A stretch of DNA of 64,000 bases from Streptomyces parvulus (GTDB lineage: Bacteria; Actinomycetota; Actinomycetes; Streptomycetales; Streptomycetaceae): the NCBI RefSeq assembly GCF_014648855.1, contig NZ_BMRX01000004.1:372001-436000 (forward strand), written 5' to 3'. The position numbers were made by a program, and so were the translations under genes. Below the pieces are notes generated by a model that was not told the origin of the DNA, made no database searches, and saw nothing but the letters and a program-made list of their open reading frames with translations. This document shows positions 8,239 to 16,634 of this stretch, one piece after another (within the stretch, counting starts at the first letter, position 1; each line of letters begins with the position of its first letter).

Positions 8239-9078
8239 TCAGGCACCACCGCCGCCCGCGCGCCGCGGCCGCCGGCGCGGCGGGCGCGGGAAGAAGCCGC
8301 TGGTGCGGTCCGCGTACGCGGACCAGCCCGGGCGGTCGGCCATGCGCCGTTCCAGCAGCCGCTTGCCGCTGCCGCCGATCAGCAGGTACGTCATGACCAG
8401 CGGGGAGACGACCGAGACGGCGGCGGCCGCGGTGCCCGCGTCGCAGGCGACCAGGAACAGCCCCCACCAGACGAGGAAGTCGCCGAAGTAGTTGGGGTGC
8501 CGGGTCCAGCTCCACAGGCCGCGGTCCATGATGCGGCCCTGGTGGGCGGGGTCGGCCTTGAACCGGGCGAGCTGCGCGTCGCCGACGGCCTCGAACACCA
8601 GCCCGGCCGCCCAGACCGCGGTGCCGGTCCAGGCGAGGAGGGTGACCGGGCCGGAGCCGTAGGCGGCCGCCTGGACGGGCAGTGACACCAGCCATACGAG
8701 GGCGCCCTGGAGCAGGTAGACCATGCGCAGGGCGTACAGGTTCCGGTTGCCGGGTGCCTTGGCCAGCATGGCGTCGTAGCGCGGGTCCTCGCCGTGGCCG
8801 CGGCCGCGGCGCCCGATGTGCACGGCGAGCCGCAGCCCCCACACCACGGTCAGGACGGTGACCAGCACCTGGCGGACCGGGTCCCCCTCCCCCGCCGCTG
8901 CCGCCACCGCCGACGTGACCACGGCGACGGCGGCGAAGCCCACGCCCCAGGCCGCGTCCACGACCCGGTGCACGCCCTTGCGCACCGCGACCGCGAAGGT
9001 GACCAGCATGACGGCGAACGCGGCCGCCGCCGCCCAGCCGAGGCCGGCGCCGAACGCGCCCCACGGGAGGCCGCTCAC
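8239..9078 (-). CDS. DUF1295 membrane protein (steroid-reductase-like fold)
   Basis: A 279-residue multi-pass membrane protein with about seven hydrophobic segments and the conserved C-terminal motif LWSWTRHPNYFGDFLVWWG, characteristic of DUF1295 and related NADPH-dependent reductases or isoprenylcysteine methyltransferases. The GTG start at 9078 overlaps the preceding methyltransferase stop by 4 bases. It is the last gene of the five-gene lipid operon and the counterpart of Rv0446c beside mycobacterial sigK. A role in reducing or modifying a membrane fatty acyl chain is inferred from the neighbours. Confidence 0.85.
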   Translation of the reverse strand: MSGLPWGAFGAGLGWAAAAAFAVMLVTFAVAVRKGVHRVVDAAWGVGFAAVAVVTSAVAAAAGEGDPVRQVLVTVLTVVWGLRLAVHIGRRGRGHGEDPRYDAMLAKAPGNRNLYALRMVYLLQGALVWLVSLPVQAAAYGSGPVTLLAWTGTAVWAAGLVFEAVGDAQLARFKADPAHQGRIMDRGLWSWTRHPNYFGDFLVWWGLFLVACDAGTAAAAVSVVSPLVMTYLLIGGSGKRLLERRMADRPGWSAYADRTSGFFPRPPRRRPRRAGGGGA

Positions 9079-10385
9079 GACGCGTCCAGCCGCTCGTACC
9101 ACCGCGCCGGCGTGGCGGGCATCCCGCTGACACCCTCGGCGGTCGGCCGTACGGCGAGGATCTGGTCGACGCCCATCCGCCGCTGTTCGAAGGCGAGCGC
9201 GCCGCCCACCAGGTACAGCCGCCACACCCGCGCGGTCTCCTCGCCGACGAGGGCGGTGAACTCGTCCCAGCGCTCCTCCAGGGTGCGCTCCCACGCGGCG
9301 ACGGTCAGGACGTAGTGCTCGCGCAGGGACTCGGTGTGGCGCACCTCGAGTCCCGCGTCCTCCAGCAGCTGGACGGTCTCGCCCAGGGGCCGCATGTGCA
9401 TGTCGGGGGCGATGTAGGCCTCGATGAAGGCGCCGCCGCCCGGGGCGTTGCGCCCGCGCGACATCTGCTGCACCAGGACGCGTCCCCCGGGCCGCACCCT
9501 GCGGTGCAGCGAGGCGGCGAACGCCGGGTACTCGGCGTCTCCCACGTGCTCGCCCATCTCGATGCTGGAGACGGCGTCGTAGTCGCCGCCGGTGATGTCG
9601 CGGTAGTCCTGGTTGACGACCTCCACCCGGTCCTCCAGGCCGCGCTCGCGCACCTGTTCGCGAACGTGGGCGGCCTGCTCCACGGCCAGGGTGACGGCGG
9701 TGACCCGCGCCTTGTGGTGTTCGGCCGCGTGCAGGGTGAGCGAGCCCCAGCCGCAGCCGATGTCGAGCAGCCGGGCGCCTGCGGTGAGGCCCAGTTTGCG
9801 GCAGACCAGCTCCAGTTTGGCCCGCTGCGCGGCGGCCGCGTCGGCGTCGGTGTGCTCCTCGGTCCACAGGCCGCACGAGTACGCCATGGTGTCGTCGAGG
9901 AGGAGGCGGTAGAAGTCGTTGGAGAGGTCGTAGTGGTGGCTGATCGCCGCGCGGTCGCGGGACTTGGTGTGCAGGCCGCCGCGGAGCCGGGCCTGGGTGG
10001 CGGGTACCGGCGGGCGGGGGCCGACGGCTCCGAGGCGGACGGCCGTGGCGGCGGCGCGGGCCCGGTCGGTGAGGCCGGGGCGGGGCGGGTGCAGGCGGCG
10101 TTCGCGTGCGGCGGCCCACATCCGGCGCAGGCCGTCGGCCAGGTCGCCGTCCACGTCGAGTTCGCCGGTGACGTAGGCCTGGGCCAGGCCGAGTTCGCCG
10201 GGCTGCCAGAGCAGGCGGCGCAGGGCGCGCCGGGAGCGTACGACGACCACGGGGCCGTCGGCGGGGCCGGTCTCGGTGCCGTCCCAGGCACGCAGCCGGA
10301 CGGGGAGCGGGCCGCCGAGCGCGTCCTCGACGAGGGCGGCGAGCCGGTGGGCGGCGCCGGTCCGGGTGGTGCGGTCCGGGGTCAT
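9075..10385 (-). CDS. Cyclopropane-fatty-acyl-phospholipid synthase family methyltransferase (first copy)
   Basis: This 436-residue SAM-dependent enzyme has the family motif HYDLSNDFY (151-159), the SAM site DIGCGWGS (208-215) and EMGEHVGD, the acidic segment that in this family precedes the active site. Members methylate double bonds of acyl chains in phospholipids. It follows a second, related methyltransferase with a 4-base overlap; the two differ clearly in the SAM motif and length, so they probably do different steps rather than being a recent duplication. It has an N-terminal domain of about 130 residues, as is normal for the family. Confidence 0.88.
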   Translation of the reverse strand: MTPDRTTRTGAAHRLAALVEDALGGPLPVRLRAWDGTETGPADGPVVVVRSRRALRRLLWQPGELGLAQAYVTGELDVDGDLADGLRRMWAAARERRLHPPRPGLTDRARAAATAVRLGAVGPRPPVPATQARLRGGLHTKSRDRAAISHHYDLSNDFYRLLLDDTMAYSCGLWTEEHTDADAAAAQRAKLELVCRKLGLTAGARLLDIGCGWGSLTLHAAEHHKARVTAVTLAVEQAAHVREQVRERGLEDRVEVVNQDYRDITGGDYDAVSSIEMGEHVGDAEYPAFAASLHRRVRPGGRVLVQQMSRGRNAPGGGAFIEAYIAPDMHMRPLGETVQLLEDAGLEVRHTESLREHYVLTVAAWERTLEERWDEFTALVGEETARVWRLYLVGGALAFEQRRMGVDQILAVRPTAEGVSGMPATPARWYERLDAS

Positions 10386-11668
10386 CGGGCGGTGCCCTCC
10401 TTGGTGAACAGGTACTGCTGGACGTCGAGGTAGGCGGCGCGGAAGCCGGCCTCGGAGTAGGCGAGGTAGAAGGTCCACAGGCGCCGGAAGGTCTCGTCGA
10501 ACCCGAGGGCGCCGACCTCGGCGGCGCGTTCGGTGAACCGCTCCCGCCACAGCCGCAGCGTCTCGGCGTAGTGCGCGCCGAAGCCGTCGCGGCGGGCGAC
10601 GTGCAGCCCGGTGTGGTCGCGGACCGTCGTCTCGATCGCCTCGGTGGAGGGGATCAGGCCGCCGGGAAAGACGTACTTCTGGATCCAGGTGTGGGTGGAG
10701 CGGGAGGCGGTCATGCGGGCGTGCGGCAGGGTGATGGCCTGGAGCGCGGCTCTGCCGCCCGGTGCGAGGCGGTCGTCGAGGGCACGGAAGTAGACCGGCC
10801 AGAACTCGGCGCCGACGGCCTCGATCATCTCGACGCTGACGACGGCGTCGTAGGTGCCCCTCTCCTCGCGGTAGTCCCGCAGTTCGACCCGTACGCGGTC
10901 GGAGAGTCCGGCCTCGCGGGCGCGCTCAAGGGCGCGGTCGCGCTGTTCGCGGGAGAGGGTGAGGGAGGTGACGTGGGCGCCGCGCGCGGCGGCGCGGAGG
11001 GCGAGTTCGCCCCAGCCGGTGCCGATCTCCAGGAGCCGGGTGCCGTCGTGGACCTCGGCGAGGTCGAGCAGCCGGTCGATCTTGCGCTGCTGGGCGGCGG
11101 CGAGGGACTCGCGGCGGGCCGGGAAGCCGAGGAAGACGGCCGAGGAGTAGCTGAGGGTCTCGTCAAGGAAGAGGGCGAACAGGTCGTTGGACAGGTCGTA
11201 GTGGCTGCTGATGTTGGACCGGGCGCCCTCGGGTGTGTTGCGCAGGGCGGCGGGCTGCCGCTGGTGCCACAGCCGGCGCAGCCGTTGCAGCGGGCGGGGC
11301 ACCAGGTCCGCGGCGTTGGCGGCGAGCACGCCGAGGGCGCCGACCAGGTCGGGGGCGTCCCATTCGCCGGCCATGTAGGACTCGCCGAAGCCGATGAGGC
11401 CCTGGGCGCCGATCCGCGCGTGGAAGGCGTCGGGGTCGTGGACCTCCACCAGCGGCCCGCCCAGGCCGACGGTGTCGCCGCTGGCGAACCGCACCCGCAG
11501 CGGCAGCCGTCCGAGGGCCCGGCGGACCACGGCGGCGGCCGCCGCGCGGCGTATCCGGGTGGCCTGGGGCGGGGCGGCGACGTCGGGCCAGCGGTGCGGG
11601 TCCACGGGGGTGGAGCGGGCCGGGGTGACGCCGGCCGGGGCGGCGGGGCGGGGGTGGGTCGTGGTCAT
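10382..11668 (-). CDS. Cyclopropane-fatty-acyl-phospholipid synthase family methyltransferase (second copy, UfaA1-like)
   Basis: A 428-residue SAM-dependent methyltransferase with SSHYDLSNDLF (about 154-164), the SAM motif EIGTGWGE (214-221) and SVEMIEAVG. The TGWGE form differs from the CGWGS form of the neighbouring copy and is the one I associate with UfaA1/CfaA-like enzymes found beside DUF1365 genes. GGAG lies 8 bases before the ATG at 11668. It overlaps both neighbours by 4 bases. In other bacteria, paired enzymes of this kind make methylated or furan-type fatty acyl chains; the product here is not known. Confidence 0.87.
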   Translation of the reverse strand: MTTTHPRPAAPAGVTPARSTPVDPHRWPDVAAPPQATRIRRAAAAAVVRRALGRLPLRVRFASGDTVGLGGPLVEVHDPDAFHARIGAQGLIGFGESYMAGEWDAPDLVGALGVLAANAADLVPRPLQRLRRLWHQRQPAALRNTPEGARSNISSHYDLSNDLFALFLDETLSYSSAVFLGFPARRESLAAAQQRKIDRLLDLAEVHDGTRLLEIGTGWGELALRAAARGAHVTSLTLSREQRDRALERAREAGLSDRVRVELRDYREERGTYDAVVSVEMIEAVGAEFWPVYFRALDDRLAPGGRAALQAITLPHARMTASRSTHTWIQKYVFPGGLIPSTEAIETTVRDHTGLHVARRDGFGAHYAETLRLWRERFTERAAEVGALGFDETFRRLWTFYLAYSEAGFRAAYLDVQQYLFTKEGTAR

Positions 11669-12408
11669 GTCGCTTTCTCCGTGGTGCGGTTGCTCGGGCG
11701 CGGCTGGACGGGCAGGCCGCGCAGGTAGAGGCGGACGCCGTGCCGGCGGATGCCCGCGGACACCGCCAGCGTGGACAGCGGGTGCCGCAGGGCGAGCCGC
11801 AGCAGGGCGGCGGGGGCGGCCTCCCGGCGGGTGCCCCGGACGGTGGCGGTGAACGGGGCGGAGCCCGGCCGGTCCAGTCGCACGGTCAGGTCGAGGCGGT
11901 CGCCGGGCAGTGGCAGCCGCATGCGGTACGCGCCGTCGACGGGGAAGAACGGCGAGACGTAGAAGTCCTTGCCGGTGTGGGCGACGCCCGCCTCGTCGGG
12001 GTGGAGCAGGTAGGCGTGGCGTTCGCCGTAGGTGTTGTGCACCTCGGCGACGACGCAGCGCGGGGCGCCGTCGGGGCCGTGGCACCAGTACAGGGTGAGC
12101 GGGTTGAAGACGTGACCGAGTACGCGGGCGTGCGCGAGCATGAGGACCCGGCCGCCCTCCAGGTCGACGCCGCGGGCGGCGAGGAAGCGGTCGAGGCCGG
12201 CGCGGAGCGTGGGGGCGTCGCCGGTGAAGTGGTCGCGGGCCCGGAAGCCGGCCAGGGGTCGCAGCGGGCGCGGCAGTACGGGGAGGCGGTCGAGGTCGAC
12301 GAGCCACATGTAGGTGCGGTGCCGCAGCGTGTAGCGGATGGGGTCGGTGCGTACGTGGACGGTCTCGCAGGGGTAGAGGCCGGCCCGTGTCGTGGGGGCG
12401 CCCGTCAC
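11665..12408 (-). CDS. DUF1365 domain protein
   Basis: This 247-residue soluble protein matches the DUF1365 family throughout: YPCETVHVRTDPIRYTL near the N-terminus, LGHVFNPLTLYWC in the middle, and HTGKDFYVSPFFPVDGAYRM towards the C-terminus. The family has no established reaction but is almost always beside a FAD oxidoreductase and a cyclopropane-synthase-like methyltransferase, as here and as in the mycobacterial sigK locus (Rv0448c). Start GTG 12408 overlaps the FAD oxidoreductase stop (GTGA). Confidence 0.88.
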   Translation of the reverse strand: MTGAPTTRAGLYPCETVHVRTDPIRYTLRHRTYMWLVDLDRLPVLPRPLRPLAGFRARDHFTGDAPTLRAGLDRFLAARGVDLEGGRVLMLAHARVLGHVFNPLTLYWCHGPDGAPRCVVAEVHNTYGERHAYLLHPDEAGVAHTGKDFYVSPFFPVDGAYRMRLPLPGDRLDLTVRLDRPGSAPFTATVRGTRREAAPAALLRLALRHPLSTLAVSAGIRRHGVRLYLRGLPVQPRPSNRTTEKAT

Positions 12409-13685
12409 CAGGTCACTCCGAGGGCCGCGGCGGCCTCCACTCCGGAGCGGCAGCCGTCCTCGTGGAAGCCCCAGCCGTGGTAGGCGCCGGCGTAGGCGGT
12501 GACCGGGGTGCGCAGGCCGGGCAGCCGGCGCTGGGCGGCGACCGATTCGGGTGTGTAGACGGGGTGTTCGTAGGTCATGCGGGCCAGTACGCGGCCGGGG
12601 TCGACGCGGTCCTGGCCGCCGAGGGTGACGACGTAGGTGTCGGTGGCGTCGAGGCGTTGCAGGCGGTTCATGTCGTAGCTGACGCGGACCCGGTCGGCGC
12701 CCGCGTCGCAGGACGGCATGAGGTAGTTCCAGGAGGAGCGGGCGCCCGCGGCACGGGGCAGCAGGGTGGTGTCGGTGTGCAGGAGGGTGTCGTTGCGTGA
12801 GTAGCGGAACACGCCGAGGACCTCCTTCTCGTCGGGCGTCGCGTCGGACAGCAGCTCCAGGGCCTGGCCGGGGTGGACGGCCACGACGACGTGGTCGTAG
12901 GCCTCGGTGGTGCCGTCGGCGGCGGTCACGTCCGCGCCGTCCGGGTGCCGGGTCACGGAGTGGACCGGGGTGGCGGTGCGTACGTCGGGCAGGCGCTCGG
13001 CGATCCGGTCGACGTAGCTGCGGGAGCCGCCGGTGACCGTGCGCCACACCGGGGAGCCGCCGACGGCGAGCATGCCGTGGTGGTGCAGGAAGCGGAACAG
13101 GTAGGCCGCCGGGTAGCGCAGGGCGGTGACCGCGTCGCAGGACCAGACGGCGGAGACCACGGGGGTCATGAAGTGGGCGCGGAAGTACGCCGGGAACCGC
13201 TCCCGGTCGAGGAACTCGCCCAGGGTCAGCTCCTGTTCGTCCTCCGCTTCGAGCAGCCGGCGGGCGGCGCGGTGGAAGCGGGGCACCTGGGCGAGCATGC
13301 GCAGGTACGGTCCGCGCAGGGCGTTGCGGGGGCGGGCGAAGAGCCCGGCGGGGCCGCGGGCGCCGGCGTATTCGAGTCCGCACCCCTCGCACCGCACCGA
13401 CATGCTCATCTCGGACTCCTGCGTGGCGACGCCCAGTTCGTCGAAGAGGCGCAGCAGGTTCGGGTAGGTGCGGCGGTTGTGCACGATGAATCCGGAGTCG
13501 ACCCGGTGGATCCGGCCGTCGGCGGCGGCGAGTTCGTGGGTGTGGGCGTGGCCGCCGAGGCGGTCGTCGGCCTCGTAGAGGGTGACGCGGTGCTTGCGGC
13601 CCAGTACGTATGCGGCGGTCAGACCGGCGACGCCACTGCCGATGACGGCGGTGCGGCGTGCGGTCTCCCCTGACGCTCGCGGCAT
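12405..13685 (-). CDS. NAD(P)/FAD-dependent amine-oxidase-like oxidoreductase
   Basis: A 426-residue flavoprotein beginning with AVIGSGVAGLTAAYVLG (GSGVAG at residues 16-21) and an acidic residue after the second strand (YEADDRLGG), typical of COG2907. Conserved VDSGFIVHNRRTYPN follows. It is the first gene of the five-gene operon and sits 44 bases downstream of a promoter identical in plan to that of sigK. The counterpart in mycobacteria is Rv0449c. It likely desaturates or oxidises an acyl chain handled by the methyltransferases, but this is inferred. Confidence 0.87.
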   Translation of the reverse strand: MPRASGETARRTAVIGSGVAGLTAAYVLGRKHRVTLYEADDRLGGHAHTHELAAADGRIHRVDSGFIVHNRRTYPNLLRLFDELGVATQESEMSMSVRCEGCGLEYAGARGPAGLFARPRNALRGPYLRMLAQVPRFHRAARRLLEAEDEQELTLGEFLDRERFPAYFRAHFMTPVVSAVWSCDAVTALRYPAAYLFRFLHHHGMLAVGGSPVWRTVTGGSRSYVDRIAERLPDVRTATPVHSVTRHPDGADVTAADGTTEAYDHVVVAVHPGQALELLSDATPDEKEVLGVFRYSRNDTLLHTDTTLLPRAAGARSSWNYLMPSCDAGADRVRVSYDMNRLQRLDATDTYVVTLGGQDRVDPGRVLARMTYEHPVYTPESVAAQRRLPGLRTPVTAYAGAYHGWGFHEDGCRSGVEAAAALGVTW

Positions 13686-13729
13686 TTTCGCTACTCCTCC
13701 ACCCCGTGGTGATCAACACTGGCGTGGGT

Positions 13730-13757
13730 AATCCGGAGCCGGGTCGCGAGCGGATTG
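13730..13757 (-). promoter_or_regulatory. Probable SigK-type promoter of the lipid operon
   Basis: Read on the minus strand, CAATCC (13757-13752), a 16-base spacer and CGGATT (13735-13730) precede the FAD oxidoreductase start by 44 bases. The core, spacer length and flanking AC after CGGATT are the same as in front of sigK; even part of the spacer (CCCGGC) matches. This makes the operon a likely SigK target. Confidence 0.72.
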
Positions 13758-13850
13758 GGGCAGGTTGCGGACCGTTGCCGGGCGAGCCGTCCGCGGGGCG
13801 CGCGGCAACGAGTCGAGAGGGGAGGAAACGGTGCGGGTGCGCCGGCGGCA

Positions 13851-13970
13851 TCCGGGTTCGGCTGGGGCCGGGACGGGCGCGGGCTGTTGCTGGTCGACGC
13901 GCTCAGCACTCGCTGGGGGGACCGGCCCGGTTCGGGAGGGCACACTGTCTGGGCCGATCCGTGCCGACGG
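13851..13970 (+). pseudogene. Remnant of an ATP-binding (HATPase) regulatory protein
   Basis: About 40 codons read FGWGRDGRGLLLVDALSTRW and continue with a glycine-rich stretch ending HTVWADP. This is the end of a Streptomyces HATPase_c-type anti-sigma regulator, where GRGL and the final TVWAE-like strand are conserved. The N, G1 and earlier parts of the domain are missing upstream, and the frame runs on, without a stop, into the hydrolase gene. I read it as a decayed gene end. The rest of the 351-base gap 13686-14036 holds only the promoter at 13730-13757. Confidence 0.5.
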
Positions 13971-14036
13971 TCGACCCATCCGCGGGCGGCGCGGCAACGG
14001 ATCACCGATGACGGGCGAGGCCAGGGGAGGCACCGG

Positions 14037-14690
14037 ATGAGCGCGCGGAGCGGACCGCCGGAAGGGGCGCTGCTGGTGCGGCGCAGGCCGCGGCGGGCGG
14101 GAGCGGCGGTGCTGGTGCTGCACGGGGGGCGTGCGGAGAGCCGCCGGACCGCGCGGGCCTGGCACCTCGCGGCGCTGCGGATGCGCCCGTTCCTGCGTTC
14201 GCTGGACGCGGCCACCGACCGCGACGACGTGCTCCTGGGGCAGGTGCGCTACCGCAGCCGCGGCTGGAACGGCGCGGCCGAGGACCCGCTGCGGGACACC
14301 CGGCGGGCGCTCGCCGAGTTGCACGCCCTCGTCGGTGACGTGCCGGTGGTCCTGCTGGGGCACTCCATGGGCGGCCGGGCGGCCCTGCGCGCCGCGGAAG
14401 CCGCGCAGGTACGGGGCGTGGTGGCCCTCGCCCCGTGGGTTCCGCCCGGCGAGCCGGTCACCCATCTGCGGGACCGGCGGATCTTCGTGATGCATGGCGA
14501 CCGCGACCGCGTCACCGACCCGGCGGAGTCCGCCGCGTACGTCTCCCGCGCCCGCACGGCGGGGGCCCGCGCGGATCTCCTCGTCGTCCCGGGCGGCGAC
14601 CACGCGATGCTCCGCCGGCACGCCCACTGGCACCGCCGGGCGGCGACGGCGGTCGGGGACCTGCTGTCCTCCGCTCCGGCCGCACGGTGA
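14037..14690 (+). CDS. Alpha/beta-fold hydrolase
   Basis: A 217-residue serine hydrolase with the oxyanion segment VLVLHGG (about 25-31), nucleophile elbow GHSMGG (Ser110), an acidic residue in HGDRDRVTD (Asp155 or Asp157) and a catalytic histidine in GGDHAML (His189). No signal peptide is present. ATG 14037 is chosen because AGGGGAGG ends 7 bases upstream and the hydrolase fold begins right after it; the same frame is open further back but there it encodes an unrelated HATPase remnant. Substrate unknown; it could be an esterase or lysophospholipase-like enzyme. Confidence 0.82.
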   Translation: MSARSGPPEGALLVRRRPRRAGAAVLVLHGGRAESRRTARAWHLAALRMRPFLRSLDAATDRDDVLLGQVRYRSRGWNGAAEDPLRDTRRALAELHALVGDVPVVLLGHSMGGRAALRAAEAAQVRGVVALAPWVPPGEPVTHLRDRRIFVMHGDRDRVTDPAESAAYVSRARTAGARADLLVVPGGDHAMLRRHAHWHRRAATAVGDLLSSAPAAR

Positions 14691-14766
14691 CGGCGGGCCC
14701 TCGGACCCGCACCGGGATCGGCGGCCGGATCGCCGTTCAGGGCGGCCTCCCGCCCCCCACCCGCAC

Positions 14767-14784
14767 CTCTACACAGGTGTAGAG
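14767..14784. promoter_or_regulatory. BlaI-type palindromic box in front of the GlsB-TerD pair
   Basis: CTCTACAC-AG-GTGTAGAG is an 18-base inverted repeat with 8-base arms, 58 bases before the GlsB start. Its core, CTACA-N4-TGTAG, is the same as that of the palindrome at 21530-21545 in the blaI/terD divergent promoter, and TACA/TGTA dyads are the known pattern of BlaI-family operators. The BlaI protein encoded at 21086-21469 is the obvious candidate to bind it. Confidence 0.65.
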
Positions 14785-14842
14785 TTTAGTCTGCTCCCGG
14801 GATGACCGTCCCACGAACGGCACAGCAGTGGGGAGCACACGC

Positions 14843-15112
14843 ATGGGTATCGTCGCCTGGCTTGTCCTGGGCCTGCTCGCCGGAGCGATCGCCAAGGCGA
14901 TCCTGCCCGGCCGGGACCCGGGAGGCTGCGTGGGCACCACCCTGATCGGCATCGCGGGCGCCTTCCTGGGCGGCTGGCTGTCGTCCGAGTTCCTGGACCG
15001 CCCGGTGCGCCGGGAGTTCTTCGACGCCGCGACGTGGGGTTCCGCGGTCGTCGGCGCCCTCGTCCTGCTCGTCGGCTACCGCCTGCTGTTCGGCAACTCG
15101 CGGGACAGGTAG
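14843..15112 (+). CDS. GlsB/YeaQ/YmgE family stress membrane protein
   Basis: An 89-residue membrane protein with three hydrophobic segments and the glycine-rich pattern of the transglycosylase-associated protein family: LGLLAGAIAKAILPG at the N-terminus, a middle helix around LIGIAGAFLGGW and a C-terminal helix ending in LLFG. Members are small stress-induced envelope proteins of unknown reaction. GGGGAG lies about 8 bases before ATG 14843; a GTG at 14828 would swallow that site and is rejected. A TerD gene follows 91 bases later, probably in the same transcript. Confidence 0.82.
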   Translation: MGIVAWLVLGLLAGAIAKAILPGRDPGGCVGTTLIGIAGAFLGGWLSSEFLDRPVRREFFDAATWGSAVVGALVLLVGYRLLFGNSRDR

Positions 15113-15203
15113 CCCGCACCCGCCCGGTGACCACCAGACCCGCATCGAGGGACGGCGGGGCGAAACCGTGCCTTGGGCACGCGTACGGAGGACGAGAACC
15201 AAC

Positions 15204-15788
15204 ATGATCACGCTGACCAAGGAAGACGGCCCGGCCGACCTCGACGGGGTGACCCATCTGACCATCGGCGTCTCCTGGGACCCGACCGCGGGCAGCAGCG
15301 GCGGGGTCCTCGGCAAGCTGCGCCGCAAGACCGGGACCGACCTGGACCTGATCGCCGTCGCCATGCAGGGCGGCGAGCCGGTACGCCTCGCGGGCCTGGA
15401 CTCGCTGGATCCCATGGGCAACGGCTCGCTCGCGCACAGCGGCGACAACCAGACGGGACACGGTGACGGGGACGACGAGACGGTGACCGTGGAATTCGCC
15501 CGCCTCCCGTCGGCGATCACCTCGATCGTGTTCGTCGCCGCCGCCTACAAGAAGGGCAGTTCCTTCCAGAAGGCCCGCAACATCAGCTTCAAGGTCTACG
15601 ACGCGACCGGCGGCACCACCCAGCAGGTCGCCGACATCTGGCCCAGCCTGCTGAGCCAGGACAACGGGTGCGCCGTCGCCAAGGCCGTACGGGTGGGCGG
15701 CGCCTGGAAGCTGGAGGTCGTCAACGAGACCGGGAAGATCAAGCAGGGCGACGAGCACGCGCTGATGCGGTTCGCGGTCAGCAAGTAG
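15204..15788 (+). CDS. TerD family protein (first copy)
   Basis: This 194-residue protein has the TerD calcium-binding pattern: GVSWDP near residue 25, DLDLIAVAM, and the acidic HSGDNQTGHGDGDDE segment, which in the family contributes metal ligands. The middle loop KLRRKTGTDLD replaces the shorter loop of classical TerD. Family members are linked to tellurite and general stress resistance. ATG 15204 has GGAGGA 11 bases upstream. It is likely co-transcribed with the GlsB gene and, through the palindrome at 14767, regulated like the TerD gene at 21599. Confidence 0.87.
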   Translation: MITLTKEDGPADLDGVTHLTIGVSWDPTAGSSGGVLGKLRRKTGTDLDLIAVAMQGGEPVRLAGLDSLDPMGNGSLAHSGDNQTGHGDGDDETVTVEFARLPSAITSIVFVAAAYKKGSSFQKARNISFKVYDATGGTTQQVADIWPSLLSQDNGCAVAKAVRVGGAWKLEVVNETGKIKQGDEHALMRFAVSK

Positions 15789-15807
15789 CTTCTCCGCGCG
15801 GGCACTT

Positions 15808-15835
15808 GCCCGGGTGCGGGCCGCCGCACCCGGGC
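15808..15835. terminator. Bidirectional terminator between terD and the ABC importer
   Basis: An 11-base-pair perfect stem (15808-15818 with 15825-15835) and 6-base loop separate two convergent genes. Confidence 0.7.
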
Positions 15836-15860
15836 GCCCCACCCGGACGACGGCGTGCCG

Positions 15861-16634
15861 CTAGCCCCGCAGTGTGCCCAGGAAGCGCACGTGCGGGCGT
15901 TCGTCGGGGCCGGTGCGGGTGATCTCGGCGTGGACGCCGTAGACCTCTGCCACCAGGTCGGCGGTCAGCACCTCGGCCGGTCCGCCGCGGGCCACGACGC
16001 GCCCCGCGGACAGGACGACGAGGTGGTCGCAGTACATCGCGGCGAGGTTGAGGTCGTGCAGGGCGACGACGCTGGTGACGGGCAGGGCGGCGACCAGGGC
16101 CAGCACGTCGAGCTGGTGCTGGATGTCCAGGTGGTTGGTGGGTTCGTCCAGCAGGAGTTCGCGGGGCTGCTGGGCGAGCGCGCGGGCGATCTGGACGCGC
16201 TGGCGCTCGCCGCCGGAGAGGGTGTGCCAGAGCCGGCCGGCCTGCCCGGTGAGACCGGTGCGCGCGAGGGCGTCCGCGACCGCCTCCTCGTCGGCCGCCG
16301 ATTCCGGTGCCCAGGCGCGGCGGTGCGGGATCCGGCCGAGCCGGACGACATCGCGGACCGAGACCTCGACCAGCGTGTCCGCCTGCTGTTCGACGACCGC
16401 CACCCGCCGGGCGACCTCGCGGCGGCCCAGCCGGTCCAGCGGCCTGCCGTCCAGGGTGACCACGCCGGAGGTGGGGGTGAGCACGCCCGCCAGCAGACGC
16501 AGCAGGGTGGACTTGCCGGACCCGTTGGGGCCCAGCAGACCGGTCATCACCCCGGGCCGGAGGCCGAGTTCGACGCCGTCCAGGATTGGCCGGCCGCCCG
16601 CGGTGCGGGAGACCCGTTCGGCGTTCAGGGTCAC
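15861..16634 (-). CDS. ABC transporter ATP-binding protein, probable corrinoid importer
   Basis: A 257-residue ATPase with Walker A GPNGSGKS (35-42), Q-loop region VVEQQAD, signature LSGGERQRV, Walker B LLLDEP and the switch histidine in VVALHDLNL. This is the FepC/BtuD type of ATPase, which pairs with FecCD permeases. GTG 16634 overlaps the permease stop by 4 bases. With the permease, the binding lipoprotein and the upstream cobalamin riboswitch it forms a complete importer for vitamin B12 or another cobamide. Confidence 0.88.
   Translation of the reverse strand: MTLNAERVSRTAGGRPILDGVELGLRPGVMTGLLGPNGSGKSTLLRLLAGVLTPTSGVVTLDGRPLDRLGRREVARRVAVVEQQADTLVEVSVRDVVRLGRIPHRRAWAPESAADEEAVADALARTGLTGQAGRLWHTLSGGERQRVQIARALAQQPRELLLDEPTNHLDIQHQLDVLALVAALPVTSVVALHDLNLAAMYCDHLVVLSAGRVVARGGPAEVLTADLVAEVYGVHAEITRTGPDERPHVRFLGTLRG

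Noticed and set aside
15168..15788. GTG 15168 as the start of the first TerD gene
   Set aside because: It would place the ribosome site GGAGGA inside the coding region; ATG 15204 begins the TerD fold directly.
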